Below, one piece after another: positions 35,358 to 44,362 of a stretch of DNA of 56,628 nucleotides; position 1 is the stretch's first letter, and each line of letters starts with the position of its first letter. This DNA is from Pirellulales bacterium (lineage in GTDB: Bacteria > Planctomycetota > Planctomycetia > Pirellulales > JADZDJ01). A program made the position numbers and the translations under genes. The stretch spans positions 1 to 56,628 of the forward strand of contig JADZDJ010000034.1 of the NCBI GenBank assembly GCA_020851115.1. Reading direction: 5' to 3'. Under the pieces are notes generated by a model. The model was not told the origin of the DNA. It was given only the letters and a program-made list of their open reading frames with translations, and did not search any database.

Positions 35358-35370
35358 AGCGGATACCAGA

Positions 35371-35446
35371 GAAAAATACAAATTGCAATGAGGGAACTGG
35401 TTCGACTCCGAATATTTGCACTTTGCATTATTCATTTTGCCATCGC
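35371..35446. repeat. Inverted AT-rich arms between truA and the kinase gene
   Basis: The left arm GAAAAATACAAATTGCAATG (35371-35390) and the right arm words TTTGCACTTTGCATT and TTCATTTTGCC (35414-35441) are approximate inverse copies. The same words recur at 36417-36505 and 42068-42138. Confidence 0.55.
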
Positions 35447-35535
35447 CATGAACTCGCAATTGCTCGTCCGCGGCGCTTGAAGTACGCTATTAGTGAGTAT
35501 CCAGCATCATTTCCCAACGCGGCGAAAGCGCAACC

Positions 35536-36411
35536 GTGGCACTGTCGGCACTGTCGGTCCAAGATCGAATCGGCGAATTTCGGCTGGTGTCGTTGGTGGG
35601 CACCGGGCGACATTGCGAAGTTTGGGAAGGGGTCGATGACGACCGCCGCAAGCGCGTTGCGCTCAAGATTCTGCTTCCCGATTTTGCCAAGAACCGTGAA
35701 CAAATTGCGCTACTGCGGCACGAATACTCGGTCGGACGCGGGCTCGACCATCCCAATATCATTCACATCGACGGCATCAACACGCATCGCAATTTGCTGT
35801 ATCTAGCGATGGAGTTGTTCGCGGCGCAGAATGCCAAACAGATGTTGCTCCATGACGGCGTCGAAGGCATCGCGCATCTCGTGCAGCCAATCGCCGAGCA
35901 AGCGGCTGCGGCGCTCGGATATTTGCACTCCAAAGGCTGGGTCCACCGCGATGTGAAGCCCGACAACTTCCTCGTCACTCGAGAGGGGGATCTGCGGTTG
36001 ATCGACTTCGCCCTGGCCGAGCGCCGCAAAGGAATGCTCGGCAAACTCCTCCCTGGTAGGTCGAAAATTCAAGGTACGCGCAGCTATATGTCGCCCGAAC
36101 AGATCCGCGGACAGGGGGTCGATCACAGGGCCGACATTTACAGCCTTGGCTGCGTGTTGCACGAATTAGTCAGCGGCAAGCCGCCATTTACCGGCCAAAC
36201 GACGCAAGATCTACTCACCAAGCACCTGCGACAGGCGCCGCCGCCGCTGGAAGCCGCGGGGCGCGACGTAACGACGGCGTTCGCCGAACTGGTGCGTCAA
36301 ATGCTAGCGAAGAATCCAGCCAGGCGGCCGCGGCACATGGAAGAGGTCCACCGCGCGCTACGCGGCCTGCAAGTCTTTTCCCGCATTCCCGCCCCGCCTT
36401 CGGCACGCTAA
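35536..36411 (+). CDS. Serine/threonine protein kinase with DFA in place of DFG
   Basis: A 291-residue stand-alone kinase domain with no membrane segment. It has the glycine loop LVGTGRHCEVWEG, the ATP lysine in VALKILL (K44), the catalytic loop VHRDVKPDNFLV (HRD at 137-139) and APE-equivalent YMSPEQIRG. The metal-binding DFG motif reads DFA (157-159). The aspartate is kept, so catalysis remains possible, but the flexibility of the activation loop should differ. A GTG start at 35536 is used. The substrate is unknown; it sits between truA and accA. Confidence 0.9.
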   Translation: MALSALSVQDRIGEFRLVSLVGTGRHCEVWEGVDDDRRKRVALKILLPDFAKNREQIALLRHEYSVGRGLDHPNIIHIDGINTHRNLLYLAMELFAAQNAKQMLLHDGVEGIAHLVQPIAEQAAAALGYLHSKGWVHRDVKPDNFLVTREGDLRLIDFALAERRKGMLGKLLPGRSKIQGTRSYMSPEQIRGQGVDHRADIYSLGCVLHELVSGKPPFTGQTTQDLLTKHLRQAPPPLEAAGRDVTTAFAELVRQMLAKNPARRPRHMEEVHRALRGLQVFSRIPAPPSAR

Positions 36412-36416
36412 AATGC

Positions 36417-36505
36417 ACGATTCAAAATGAAAAATGCAGACGGACTTGCTCGCCGATCTTCTGCATATCCATCGTCATATTTTCATTTTGCAATTTGCAT
36501 TCATC
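36417..36505. repeat. Inverted AT-rich arms between the kinase gene and accA
   Basis: The left arm holds TTCAAAATGAAAAATGCAG (36422-36440), just after the kinase stop. The right arm holds TTTTCATTTTGCAATTTGCA (36479-36498), about 15 bases before the accA start. The two are approximate inverse copies. Confidence 0.55.
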
Positions 36506-36514
36506 GTTTTCTCC

Positions 36515-37483
36515 ATGCCCCCCACCCTCCACCGTCTGCTGTTCGAAAAGCCCATTTACGAGTTGGCAGACAAAATCGCTGCACTCGAAGCCGAACCTAA
36601 TGGCACGCCTGAACGGCAAGATTTGCTTCGTCGCCTGCGTCGCGAAACGAGCGACCTAACGCGCCAGATTTTCAGCAACTTGGCGCCCTGGCAAACGATT
36701 GAAGTCGCCCGCCATCCCGATCGGCCAATGACCACCGATTATTTGGCACTGGTGTTCGACGAATTTGTCGAGCTGCACGGCGATAAGTCGTTTGGCGACG
36801 ATCCGGCCATCCGGACCGGATTCGCGAAGCTCGACCAACACAAGGTTCTGGTCGTCGGGCATCAAAAAGGCAAGACGCTTAAGGAACGTAACGCCTGTCA
36901 TTTCGGCTGTGCTCATCCGGAAGGCTATCGCAAGGCGATGAGTAAAATGAAAATGGCCGCGAAATATGGCTTGCCGGTGATTGCGCTGATCGACACTCCG
37001 GGTGCCTATCCAGGCATCGGAGCGGAAGAACGCGGCCAGTCGCAAGTCATTGCCGAGAGCATGTTCATGATGTCGCAGTTGGCCACGCCCATCGTGTGCG
37101 TGGTGATTGGCGAAGGGGGGTCCGGCGGCGCACTGGGAATCGGCGTCGGCGACAAAGTGGCGGTGTTGGAGCACGCTTATTACTCGGTGATTAGCCCCGA
37201 AGGGTGCGCCGGCATTCTCTGGAAAAGCGCCGCCCATAAGGAAGAAGCCGCAACGGCGCTAAAATTGACGTCCCGCGACTTACGCCGTCTCGGCGTGATC
37301 GACGACGTTATCGAAGAACCCTTGGGCGGCGCCCATCGCGACCACCGTCAAGCTGCCTTGCGATTGAAGGTCTATCTGATTCGGGCACTGCGGGAACTGG
37401 TCGGAAAACCCTCTGCCGAACTTGTCAAATCGCGGTACGAAAAATTCCGCCGGATGGGGATGTTCTTGGAAGAGCCGGTATAA
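36515..37483 (+). CDS. accA: Acetyl-CoA carboxylase carboxyltransferase subunit alpha
   Basis: A 322-residue AccA, the usual length, which with AccD transfers the carboxyl group from biotin to acetyl-CoA. It starts with helices typical of AccA (FEKPIYELADKIAALEA). The core has FVELHGDKSFGDDPAI, VVGHQKGK, IALIDTPGAYPGIGAEERG and VIGEGGSGGALGIGVGDKV. The ATG at 36515 is chosen; the open frame upstream merely translates the AT-rich repeat arms. No accD is nearby, which is common when the acc genes are scattered. Confidence 0.95.
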   Translation: MPPTLHRLLFEKPIYELADKIAALEAEPNGTPERQDLLRRLRRETSDLTRQIFSNLAPWQTIEVARHPDRPMTTDYLALVFDEFVELHGDKSFGDDPAIRTGFAKLDQHKVLVVGHQKGKTLKERNACHFGCAHPEGYRKAMSKMKMAAKYGLPVIALIDTPGAYPGIGAEERGQSQVIAESMFMMSQLATPIVCVVIGEGGSGGALGIGVGDKVAVLEHAYYSVISPEGCAGILWKSAAHKEEAATALKLTSRDLRRLGVIDDVIEEPLGGAHRDHRQAALRLKVYLIRALRELVGKPSAELVKSRYEKFRRMGMFLEEPV

Positions 37484-38217
37484 ACGTGCTAACAGCGTCC
37501 GGCAATCGCGTGCATCGGCGATCAACTCCCCTGCCAATCCATCAGAAAAACGTGCGCAATAAATTTCCGTTTCTGGGCAGCATATCGATCGGCAGCGCAC
37601 TGATCTTGTTTGTAATTGTGCGATTCCAAACAGGCTCCGCGAACTCAACAACTGGCCGTCCGAAAGATCGCCTTCTGTGCTCCCTGTTCATGCAAAGATA
37701 AGTGACACGCAATCGGCCCATCGTTCACTCTACATTAAGCGGCGTTACCGCATTCGCTGGAACGCGACTCATCGTTCGCCGCCAGGGAGAATCGGTCCAA
37801 AAGCACCTTCTCCAACGTCCGATAATGTCTCTTATGTTCGGTAAGGAGTCGGGTTTTTGCCGGGAAATCACGGATTGTATGCTCGGCGCTCTCCAGCGGG
37901 CTACAAGGCGATATAACGACGGCCTGGGAATCTGAATTCCGAAAACTCAAATCTCCATTCTGAAATTTCCCACTCGAAGAATTGCCGCAGTTTTTAGTCG
38001 CCATGCCGCCGCGACTCAAACCCCGTCGGACCCCGTCGGCGCTCGTTATACTCGAAATGTCGAGGTGCGAGTTTTCGGCCGTTTCCCAAAAGCTAATTCG
38101 CTAAAATTGGCGGGGCGGCCAAACGCCGATCCCGGCCAGTCCCCAAGACGAAGACTCGCATTACGGGGGTAATTGCGCCTGCTGGTCTGCTGAGTGGCAC
38201 ATCGATGCACCGGATCG
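37484..38217. other. Gene-free stretch of about 730 bases
   Basis: It lies between the convergent accA and histidine kinase genes. The open frames present (up to 94 codons, both strands) show no protein-like pattern or start signals. A direct repeat GGACCCCGTCGG-type stretch is visible at 38027-38040. I recognise no RNA. Confidence 0.4.
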
Positions 38218-40098
38218 TCAGACGACGGCCGATTGCTGGGACGATCGCCCGGCGGTCAATTTGATCAGCAAGTCTTCCAAATCATCCAAACCGGCAGGCT
38301 TGGTTAAATGGTAGTCGAAGCCGGCGCTCAGAGCAGTGTGTCGATCTTCTTCTTGGCCGTACCCGGTCAACGCAACGAGAAACGTGTCTTGCAACTGGGG
38401 GCATTTCCGCAAGCGCCGAGCGACTTCATAGCCATCGAGCCCCGGCATGGCAATGTCGATAAACGCGACATCTGGAATGTGGTCAAGAATCCACTGAATC
38501 GCCGATTCGCCGTCGTACAACGCCGTTGCGTCTTGATGGAGATATCGGAGCAACATGGCCAACGTTTCTGCCGACGCTCGCACATCGTCGACAACCAGTA
38601 TTCGCCTCTGCGTCATTGTTCGCCGAGTCGACGATTGCCGCCGCGATGGCGCCGAGTCGCCATCACCGGGCACATTTTCAATTAGACGTGGTACCGTCAC
38701 AGTAAACTCGCTTCCGCGATTCAATCCATCGCTGGATGCACTCAACGCCCCATCGTGCAATTCTACAATCTGCTTGGCTAGCCACAAGCCGATCCCCAAT
38801 CCACCGTGCGACCGGCTCAGCGTCGGGTCCACTTGATGAAACGGTTCAAAGATTTTTCCCAGCATCGCAGGGGAGATTCCCTTGCCGTTATCTTGAATGC
38901 GCACCGTCGCTTGTCCGGCCAACACTTCCATTCGCACTCGAATGTCGCCCCCCGGCGGAGTAAATTTCGCCGCATTATTCAATACGTTTGCAAACACTTG
39001 TCGCAGTCGAACTGCATCTGCATCGACCAGTACTTGCTGTTCGGTTTTCGTCACCGTCAAGTGGTGGCCGGCGGTATCGATCGCAGGCCGCGCGGCCTCG
39101 AGGGCTTCGTCGATCATGCGGCGCAAGTCGATGTGCTCCTTGGAGAGCTGGATCTTGCCGCGGGCAATTCGCGACAGATCCATCAAATCGTCGATCAGGC
39201 AGATCAACTGCTGAACCTGTCGATCCATCACCTGCCGCAATTGTTCCAATTTTTCTTTATCGTCGTCGACAAACGGCCACAGTTGCAGCGCATTGCTGAT
39301 CGGCGACAGAGGATTGCGCAGTTCGTGTGCCAAGATCGCCAAGAATTGGTTTTTGCTAGCATCGGCTTCCTTCAGCACCTGCTCGGCGACGATTCGATCT
39401 TGAATATCGGTCCTTGTCCCAAACCATTCCGCAACTTTTCCTTGCTCGTCCCAGATTGGCACGGCGCGGACCAAATGCCAGCGCATTTCACCGTCCCTGC
39501 GACGCAATGTATGAGTGTCTTCCCACGCCGTCTGAGCAAGACGAGCCGACTCCCACGTTGCCATCAATCGGCTACACTCCGCAGGATCACAATACCGAGT
39601 CCATTCAAACCCCATCGCTTCAGCGGCAGTCGATCCCGTGTAGTCGTACCAGCGCTGATTGAACCAAAATCGATCACCGTCGGACCGAGCCATCCAAACC
39701 AATTGAGGCATCGAATCGGCCAAGTTGCGAAATTGCTTTTCTCGTTCGCGACGCCACGCCGAACGCAATGCGCTACACAGGCTAGTGACAGTAACGCCGA
39801 CCACGAGAAACATCAACAGGTTCAACCCGTCGGCCAGCGTCTCAAACCGTAAGGATTCGATTCCGTGCGAAAATGGCGGCGGAACCAGAAATAACAAGCC
39901 CAACAGCGCGCTCAGAAAAGTCGCCAACAACCCGGAACCAAAACCGCCCCAATAAGCCGCTGCCATCACGACCAGCAGAAACGGCAACAGCCGGGCTTGC
40001 TCGGCCAGCGCGTCGTCGACGGCCAATCGGAGCAGCAACACCAACAAGCATCCAACGACCGCCAGAATGTAACCGAACGCTTTCTTCGATCGCTTCAT
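38218..40098 (-). CDS. Hybrid sensor histidine kinase with C-terminal receiver
   Basis: About 626 residues. The N-terminus is a KdpD-like four-helix membrane module (about 5-115, LLVLLLRLAVDDALAEQ and AAYWGGFGSGLLATFLSALL). A PAS domain follows at about 125-245 (SMPQLVWMARSDG, DYTGSTAAEAMGFEW). HisKA has the phospho-histidine in ILAHELRNPLSPI, and the ATPase has NVLNNAAKFTPPGG (N box), QDNGKGI (G1) and GGLGIGLWLAKQ (G2). The receiver covers the last 125 residues, with its aspartate in AFIDIAMPGLDGYE. The ATG at 40098 has AGGAAGG upstream. The signal sensed and the output partner are unknown; no HPt or regulator gene is adjacent. Confidence 0.92.
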   Translation of the reverse strand: MKRSKKAFGYILAVVGCLLVLLLRLAVDDALAEQARLLPFLLVVMAAAYWGGFGSGLLATFLSALLGLLFLVPPPFSHGIESLRFETLADGLNLLMFLVVGVTVTSLCSALRSAWRREREKQFRNLADSMPQLVWMARSDGDRFWFNQRWYDYTGSTAAEAMGFEWTRYCDPAECSRLMATWESARLAQTAWEDTHTLRRRDGEMRWHLVRAVPIWDEQGKVAEWFGTRTDIQDRIVAEQVLKEADASKNQFLAILAHELRNPLSPISNALQLWPFVDDDKEKLEQLRQVMDRQVQQLICLIDDLMDLSRIARGKIQLSKEHIDLRRMIDEALEAARPAIDTAGHHLTVTKTEQQVLVDADAVRLRQVFANVLNNAAKFTPPGGDIRVRMEVLAGQATVRIQDNGKGISPAMLGKIFEPFHQVDPTLSRSHGGLGIGLWLAKQIVELHDGALSASSDGLNRGSEFTVTVPRLIENVPGDGDSAPSRRQSSTRRTMTQRRILVVDDVRASAETLAMLLRYLHQDATALYDGESAIQWILDHIPDVAFIDIAMPGLDGYEVARRLRKCPQLQDTFLVALTGYGQEEDRHTALSAGFDYHLTKPAGLDDLEDLLIKLTAGRSSQQSAVV

Positions 40099-40457
40099 GC
40101 CAGCCTTCCTCAGATCGTGCAATCATCGAGATACAGTGGCAATCCAACTTGACTACCACTTAGCAAAGATTGACGTAATTCCGAGCTGCGCCCGTTAGAA
40201 AGCGATTTGATTGACTCCTGCGATCCGAAATCTCGTCAATTGTGACTGCGTAGGAGATAGAAACCAATTCCCTTCGGACATGAACAGCGAATAATGGATA
40301 TTCGTAACTTGCACTCGTTTCCCTGCAGGTATGCGATTGCTCACCAATGTGGACAGCAATTCATCCAATTGCTATCTATGCCAATTGAAAGCGGAGAGTT
40401 CTGTCGCCTTACAAAAAAGTAAGCCAACTGCCGTGCGGTTGCGGAAGACGGGTGAAG
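40099..40457. other. Intergenic region without a recognised gene
   Basis: About 360 bases between the histidine kinase start and the 3' end of the CvpA gene. AT-rich, no repeat family recognised. CTTACTTTTTTGTAAG near 40407-40422 could form a small stem downstream of cvpA on the minus strand. Confidence 0.35.
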
Positions 40458-41075
40458 TCAACGAACCCAGAGCTTCGACGGATCACTGGCGGCATGGTTT
40501 CCGCTCGCATTTTCCGGAGATCGTCGATCGCCCGGCGGCTGATTGCCGGCACTTTGAGGCGCATTGGGATCGAGCCCATCTTCGAGCTTGTGGAGATAAG
40601 GGCCGATTACATCGTGCAGTTCAGGGGGCATTACGGCGTCGGCCTTGTCGAGCAGCACGGCCATAGCGCGACCCGACTTACTTTGCAAGATATGTTCGCG
40701 CATCGTCGGCCAGAGTGTCAACGCGAAAAAAGTGATCGCAAGGCAAAGCAAAATGCCTTTAAGCAGACCGAAGATAGCGCCGATTTGATGATCGAAATCG
40801 CGCAGCTTAATTCGATCGAGTAGTCCGGCGACTAACCGAAAGGCCAGCCACACACCAGCACCGGTCGCTAAATACAAGACCAGCATCGCCGCAAAGCGGT
40901 TCCACGGCGCACTGTCGCCAAACATCGGCGCCAGCGAAGCACTGAACTTCAGGCACACAAAATAGCTAAGCACCAGCGATGCCACCGAAGCCAACTGCCA
41001 GGCCATCCCTTTCCAAGCACCAAAGATCGTGGCCCCGCCAAGCACGGTCAGCATCAAGATGTCGTACCAGTCCAT
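40458..41075 (-). CDS. CvpA-family membrane protein
   Basis: A 205-residue protein with four hydrophobic helices in the first 125 residues (MDWYDILMLTVLGGATIFGA, then IGAIFGLLKGILLCLAITFF) and a polar tail of about 80 residues. The arrangement matches the CvpA/colicin V production family, whose cellular role is in envelope homeostasis and is not well defined. The tail is rich in Asn, Pro and Asp and looks disordered. It is divergent from the YdjM-like gene. Confidence 0.85.
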   Translation of the reverse strand: MDWYDILMLTVLGGATIFGAWKGMAWQLASVASLVLSYFVCLKFSASLAPMFGDSAPWNRFAAMLVLYLATGAGVWLAFRLVAGLLDRIKLRDFDHQIGAIFGLLKGILLCLAITFFALTLWPTMREHILQSKSGRAMAVLLDKADAVMPPELHDVIGPYLHKLEDGLDPNAPQSAGNQPPGDRRSPENASGNHAASDPSKLWVR

Positions 41076-41077
41076 GC

Positions 41078-41299
41078 GACGGTTCGGGGTTCAGGGTTCA
41101 GTGAAGACAGAGATCGCAGAGTTTATCAGCAGCCGCGCGACAGTCGAAGGTCAGTTTGAAAGAAGCAATCCAGGCTGACTAGGCATACGTGCTAGCACTC
41201 CATTTGGCGTGCAACTGATCTTGGGGCAACGCACGTTTTTCCGATAAAGTTCCGCTCTCAAAATCCCAAGCCCCGAACTCCAAACCTTGAACCCTCCGC
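41078..41299. repeat. Inverted GAACCC-type arms in a divergent intergenic region
   Basis: GGTTCGGGGTTCAGGGTTCA (41083-41102) lies against the cvpA start and is its CCCTGAACCC-type leader. CCCCGAACTCC and TTGAACCCTCC (41271-41298) lie against the start of the opposite gene. Each gene thus has the same C-rich word on its own sense strand. Confidence 0.6.
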
Positions 41300-42070
41300 A
41301 TGGCTGGCTTTAAAACTCACATCACTACCAGCACGGTGATAGGTATTGCCGGCGGCGCGGCTTCCAAAATCTATTTTGGCGTGCCGCTCGAAACGAGCCT
41401 CTTGGCCGCCGGGCTGTGCGGCGTGGCGGGAATGATGCCCGACCTCGATAGCGGACCTGGCCGGCCATTGCGCGAAAGCATGGCCTTTGCTGCGGCCGTG
41501 GTGCCCATGATGTGCGTCGATCGATTCAAGCAGGCGGGAATGTCGCTCGAATCGATGATTTTAGCCAGCGGCGGGATGTATTTAGCCATTCGCTTCGGTC
41601 TGGCGGCTTTATTACGCCGATACACGGTTCACCGCGGTATGTTTCATAGCATACCAGCAGCGCTCATTGCGGGAGAAGTCACCTTTCTGGCGTTCGGCTG
41701 CGAGCGGCTCGACTTGCGATTTTTCGTTGCCGGCGCCGTCGTGGTCGGCTTCATGTCGCATTTGATTCTCGACGAAATCTGGAGCATCGAATGGCATCGC
41801 GGTCGCATGCGGTTCAAGAGTTCGTTCGGTACCGCGATCAAATTCTGGGGAGACAGTGTGTGGGCGAATATTTCGACATATCTGAAAGTCGTGGTACTGA
41901 CGTTTTTGGTGGTCAACGACCAGGAATGGACGGGCCGCTTTGGCTCCCCGAGTCAACAGTCGCAGCAACTCGCCGAGCGCTTTTTCAACCGCATCGGTTT
42001 GCAGCGCAATCCGACGACGAAGACCTTGAGCATCCCTGAGCCGAAGGAAGAATTTCAACATGTAGAATAA
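41300..42070 (+). CDS. YdjM/LexA-binding-like membrane-bound hydrolase family protein
   Basis: A 256-residue membrane protein of the PF04307 (YdjM, inner-membrane metal-dependent hydrolase) type. It has the family start GFKTHITTSTVIG, the GMMPDLDSGPGRP motif, a VHRGMFHSIPAALIAG block (His-rich) and VGFMSHLILDEIWSI. The conserved D and H residues are those expected to bind a metal. The biochemical role is unproven. The tail after helix 5 is soluble and polar. It converges on dtd. Confidence 0.85.
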   Translation: MAGFKTHITTSTVIGIAGGAASKIYFGVPLETSLLAAGLCGVAGMMPDLDSGPGRPLRESMAFAAAVVPMMCVDRFKQAGMSLESMILASGGMYLAIRFGLAALLRRYTVHRGMFHSIPAALIAGEVTFLAFGCERLDLRFFVAGAVVVGFMSHLILDEIWSIEWHRGRMRFKSSFGTAIKFWGDSVWANISTYLKVVVLTFLVVNDQEWTGRFGSPSQQSQQLAERFFNRIGLQRNPTTKTLSIPEPKEEFQHVE

Positions 42071-42138
42071 AAAATGCAAGTTCAAACATGTTGCACGGCA
42101 TGATGATTCATTCTGCAATTTGCGTTTTTCATTTTTCT
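42068..42138. repeat. Inverted AT-rich arms between convergent genes
   Basis: AAAAAATGCAAGTTCAAAC (42069-42087) and TGCAATTTGCGTTTTTCATT (42115-42134) are approximate inverse copies and use the same words as 35371-35446 and 36417-36505. Here both flanking genes end, so the arms are not tied to promoters. Confidence 0.55.
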
Positions 42139-42575
42139 CGGCTCTCCAGCATCAACGTAACCGGCCCGTCGTTCGTGAGCGAGACCTCCATCTGCGTGCG
42201 AAAGCGGCCGGATTCAACATGAATGCCCTGCGCACGGGCGGTCTCGACGAATAGCTGGTATAGTCGCTCCGCCTCATCCGGCGCCGCAGCCTCAATGAAG
42301 CTCGGCCGGCGACCCTTGCGGCAATCGCCCAGTAGCGTGAACTGACTGACCACCAGCATCGCCCCGCCAGCTTCAATCAGCGCGAGATTCATCTTGCCGT
42401 CGTCATCATTAAAAATCCGCAGTTCGACAATCTTCCGCGCAAGCCATCGCGCGTCATCGTCCGAGTCGCCGAGGGCCACACCCAGCAGTACCAGCAGACC
42501 GCGATCAACGCGGCCAACGACCTCGCCGGCCACGACGACTTTTGCCTGACTGACACGTTGAACAACGGCACGCAT
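42129..42575 (-). CDS. dtd: D-aminoacyl-tRNA deacylase
   Basis: A 148-residue enzyme that removes D-amino acids (and glycine from tRNA-Ala) from mischarged tRNAs. It starts [15 protein letters not shown], has the catalytic [15 protein letters not shown] motif near residue 78 and ends with the cross-dimer motif [11 protein letters not shown], which carries the Gly-cisPro-type turn. Full length. Divergent from the ZIP transporter gene. Confidence 0.95.
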   Translation of the reverse strand: MRAVVQRVSQAKVVVAGEVVGRVDRGLLVLLGVALGDSDDDARWLARKIVELRIFNDDDGKMNLALIEAGGAMLVVSQFTLLGDCRKGRRPSFIEAAAPDEAERLYQLFVETARAQGIHVESGRFRTQMEVSLTNDGPVTLMLESREK

Positions 42576-42596
42576 AACTCGATATTAGATGATCGA

Positions 42597-42735
42597 CACT
42601 GGACGCTGGATTTCCGAGACTCTTGCGTCTATTTTCTACCATTCAGTATCTATCATCCAGCATCCAGCACAACCTTGACATTCAACTGCAATTGCTATTC
42701 ATTGTTACTTTCCATTATTCCAGCACCCAGCCTCC
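42597..42735. repeat. Inverted TCCAGC-type arms in a divergent intergenic region
   Basis: The left arm CACTGGACGCTGGAT (42597-42611) and the right arm ATCCAGCATCCAGCAC (42655-42670) are inverse copies with one or two mismatches. Further CCAGCACCCAGCC words lie at 42720-42733, just before the ZIP start. Confidence 0.65.
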
Positions 42736-42744
42736 CGTCCGCTT

Positions 42745-43626
42745 ATGTATTTCCTCGCCGCCATCTACTCGCTGATGATCGTCCTGGCCGCACTCATCGG
42801 CGGCTGGGTTCCGATGCTTGTGCGCCTGACGCACACGCGGATGCAGCTTTTTCTCAGCTTCGTAGCGGGCGTGATTTTGGGCATCGGCCTGTTGCATTTG
42901 CTGCCGCACGGATATCTACAGCTTGAAAATATCGATCAGACCGCGATGTGGCTGTTGGGCGGCTTTCTGGTGATGTTTTTCCTTGAACGCTTCTTCCATT
43001 TTCATCATCACGATGCGCCGGTCGATGAAACGCCCAAAGACATCGCTAAAGAAGCACACGAGCACTGCGATCACCAGCCTTCGAAGGGGGAGCATCATCA
43101 TCACGCTGACGCGACATCGATGACGCGGTTGTCGTGGAGCGGCGCGCTGATGGGTCTCACGCTGCACAGCTTGATCGACGGACTGGCGTTGGGAGCTGCT
43201 ATTTTCGCGGATAAGAGCGAACATCGTGCAGCGCAATTGGCTGGTTTTGGCACCTTTCTGGCAGTCTGGCTGCACAAGCCGTTCGATTCGTTAACCATCA
43301 GCACGCTGATGGTCGCTGGCGGTTGGTCGCGCGGCTGGCAACATGCGGTAAATGTTGGATATGCCGCGATTGCCCCGTTGGGAACCTTGGCTTTTTTTCT
43401 CGGCTTGGAGCAGGTCGGACGTGGACATTCGATGTTTGTCGGCGCAGCGCTATGCTTTGCATCCGGAGCATTCTTATGCATCTCCACCAGCGACCTGCTC
43501 CCGGAAGTGCAATTTCACAAGCACGATCGGGTAAAGCTGTCGCTGGCGTTATTGCTCGGCGTCGCCCTCGCGGCAGCCATCGTGCTGCTTGAGACGACCG
43601 GGCACCAACATCACCTGCCAAGGTAG
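42745..43626 (+). CDS. ZIP-family metal transporter
   Basis: A 293-residue membrane protein with eight expected helices. After helix 3 there is a His-rich cytoplasmic loop (FHFHHHDAPVDE, then HEHCDHQPSKGEHHHHAD) for metal binding. Helices 4 and 5 carry the metal site (LTLHSLIDGLALGAA and VWLHKPFDSLTIS). It imports zinc or a similar divalent cation. It is translated from a repeat-rich leader without a Shine-Dalgarno site. No Zur or Fur box is recognised. Confidence 0.9.
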   Translation: MYFLAAIYSLMIVLAALIGGWVPMLVRLTHTRMQLFLSFVAGVILGIGLLHLLPHGYLQLENIDQTAMWLLGGFLVMFFLERFFHFHHHDAPVDETPKDIAKEAHEHCDHQPSKGEHHHHADATSMTRLSWSGALMGLTLHSLIDGLALGAAIFADKSEHRAAQLAGFGTFLAVWLHKPFDSLTISTLMVAGGWSRGWQHAVNVGYAAIAPLGTLAFFLGLEQVGRGHSMFVGAALCFASGAFLCISTSDLLPEVQFHKHDRVKLSLALLLGVALAAAIVLLETTGHQHHLPR

Positions 43627-43661
43627 CAGCCGCTGCGACTGCTCGCGGGCACGCATCAAAT

Positions 43662-44207
43662 TCAAATCGGCAATCCGCGCTCCTGCCGAATTCGCCGAAC
43701 TTCGGCGAGGATGCCTTCAATCACGCTATGATGCGCCGCAATGCGCCCAGCCTCCATGAAGAAGGTCAGCGCGATAAATATCAGCCCGATAAAAGCCCCA
43801 AACAGGTGAGGCGTAACCCAATGCTCCGTCCCGGCGCGAAGCGTAGCCGGATCGGCAGCCGCGCCAAGCGCTCCCACGGCAACCGCGGCAAGCATCGAAA
43901 AAACAGCCCACGGAAACGTGCTGCGTTTCAATCGTACACTCTGCTGAAGATGGCGAGGATCGAGCCGATAGGTTTCCGTCACCTCCTTGCACCAGCGGCT
44001 CGTACCGATGAAATATGTCATGGCGATGCTATTGACCAGCACCACGACAATCGCCGCGGCAGTGCCCAACATCCGATGTACGGTGGCCCAGCGGAGCTGC
44101 GTCGTATCGACAGTGCCGTGTAAATCGCCGATATACAGGCCCAAAAGCAGGGCTGCGGACATGAGCAGCAAAGCCACAATCGCGAGCGTCGTAAAAATGC
44201 GAATCAT
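43662..44207 (-). CDS. Four-helix membrane protein, function unknown
   Basis: About 181 residues from the ATG at 44207 (MIRIFTTLAIVALLLMSAAL). Four hydrophobic helices are separated by short loops. The histidines VHRMLG and TPHLFGAF lie at helix starts, as in heme-binding or cytochrome-like membrane proteins, but there is no decisive motif. A longer form (start 44282) seems less likely. The gene converges on the ZIP gene and is divergent from pdxA. I do not assign a function. Confidence 0.7.
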   Translation of the reverse strand: MIRIFTTLAIVALLLMSAALLLGLYIGDLHGTVDTTQLRWATVHRMLGTAAAIVVVLVNSIAMTYFIGTSRWCKEVTETYRLDPRHLQQSVRLKRSTFPWAVFSMLAAVAVGALGAAADPATLRAGTEHWVTPHLFGAFIGLIFIALTFFMEAGRIAAHHSVIEGILAEVRRIRQERGLPI

Positions 44208-44362
44208 GTTCCACTTTATACGTTGTACGTCGCAAGATTTGTAGGGCCTCTCCGAGAACTCTTCGCGTTCCGCCATGAACAAGGAAGCTGCAATCGAAAA
44301 ACTGGAGCGAAACTCTTCCCCGCTCCATCCTCACAGCCCGGTGCCAGGGATATACTACGGGC

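Noticed and set aside
38806-39852. A 348-codon plus-strand open frame
   Set aside because: It is antisense to the hybrid histidine kinase, whose domains are unmistakable.
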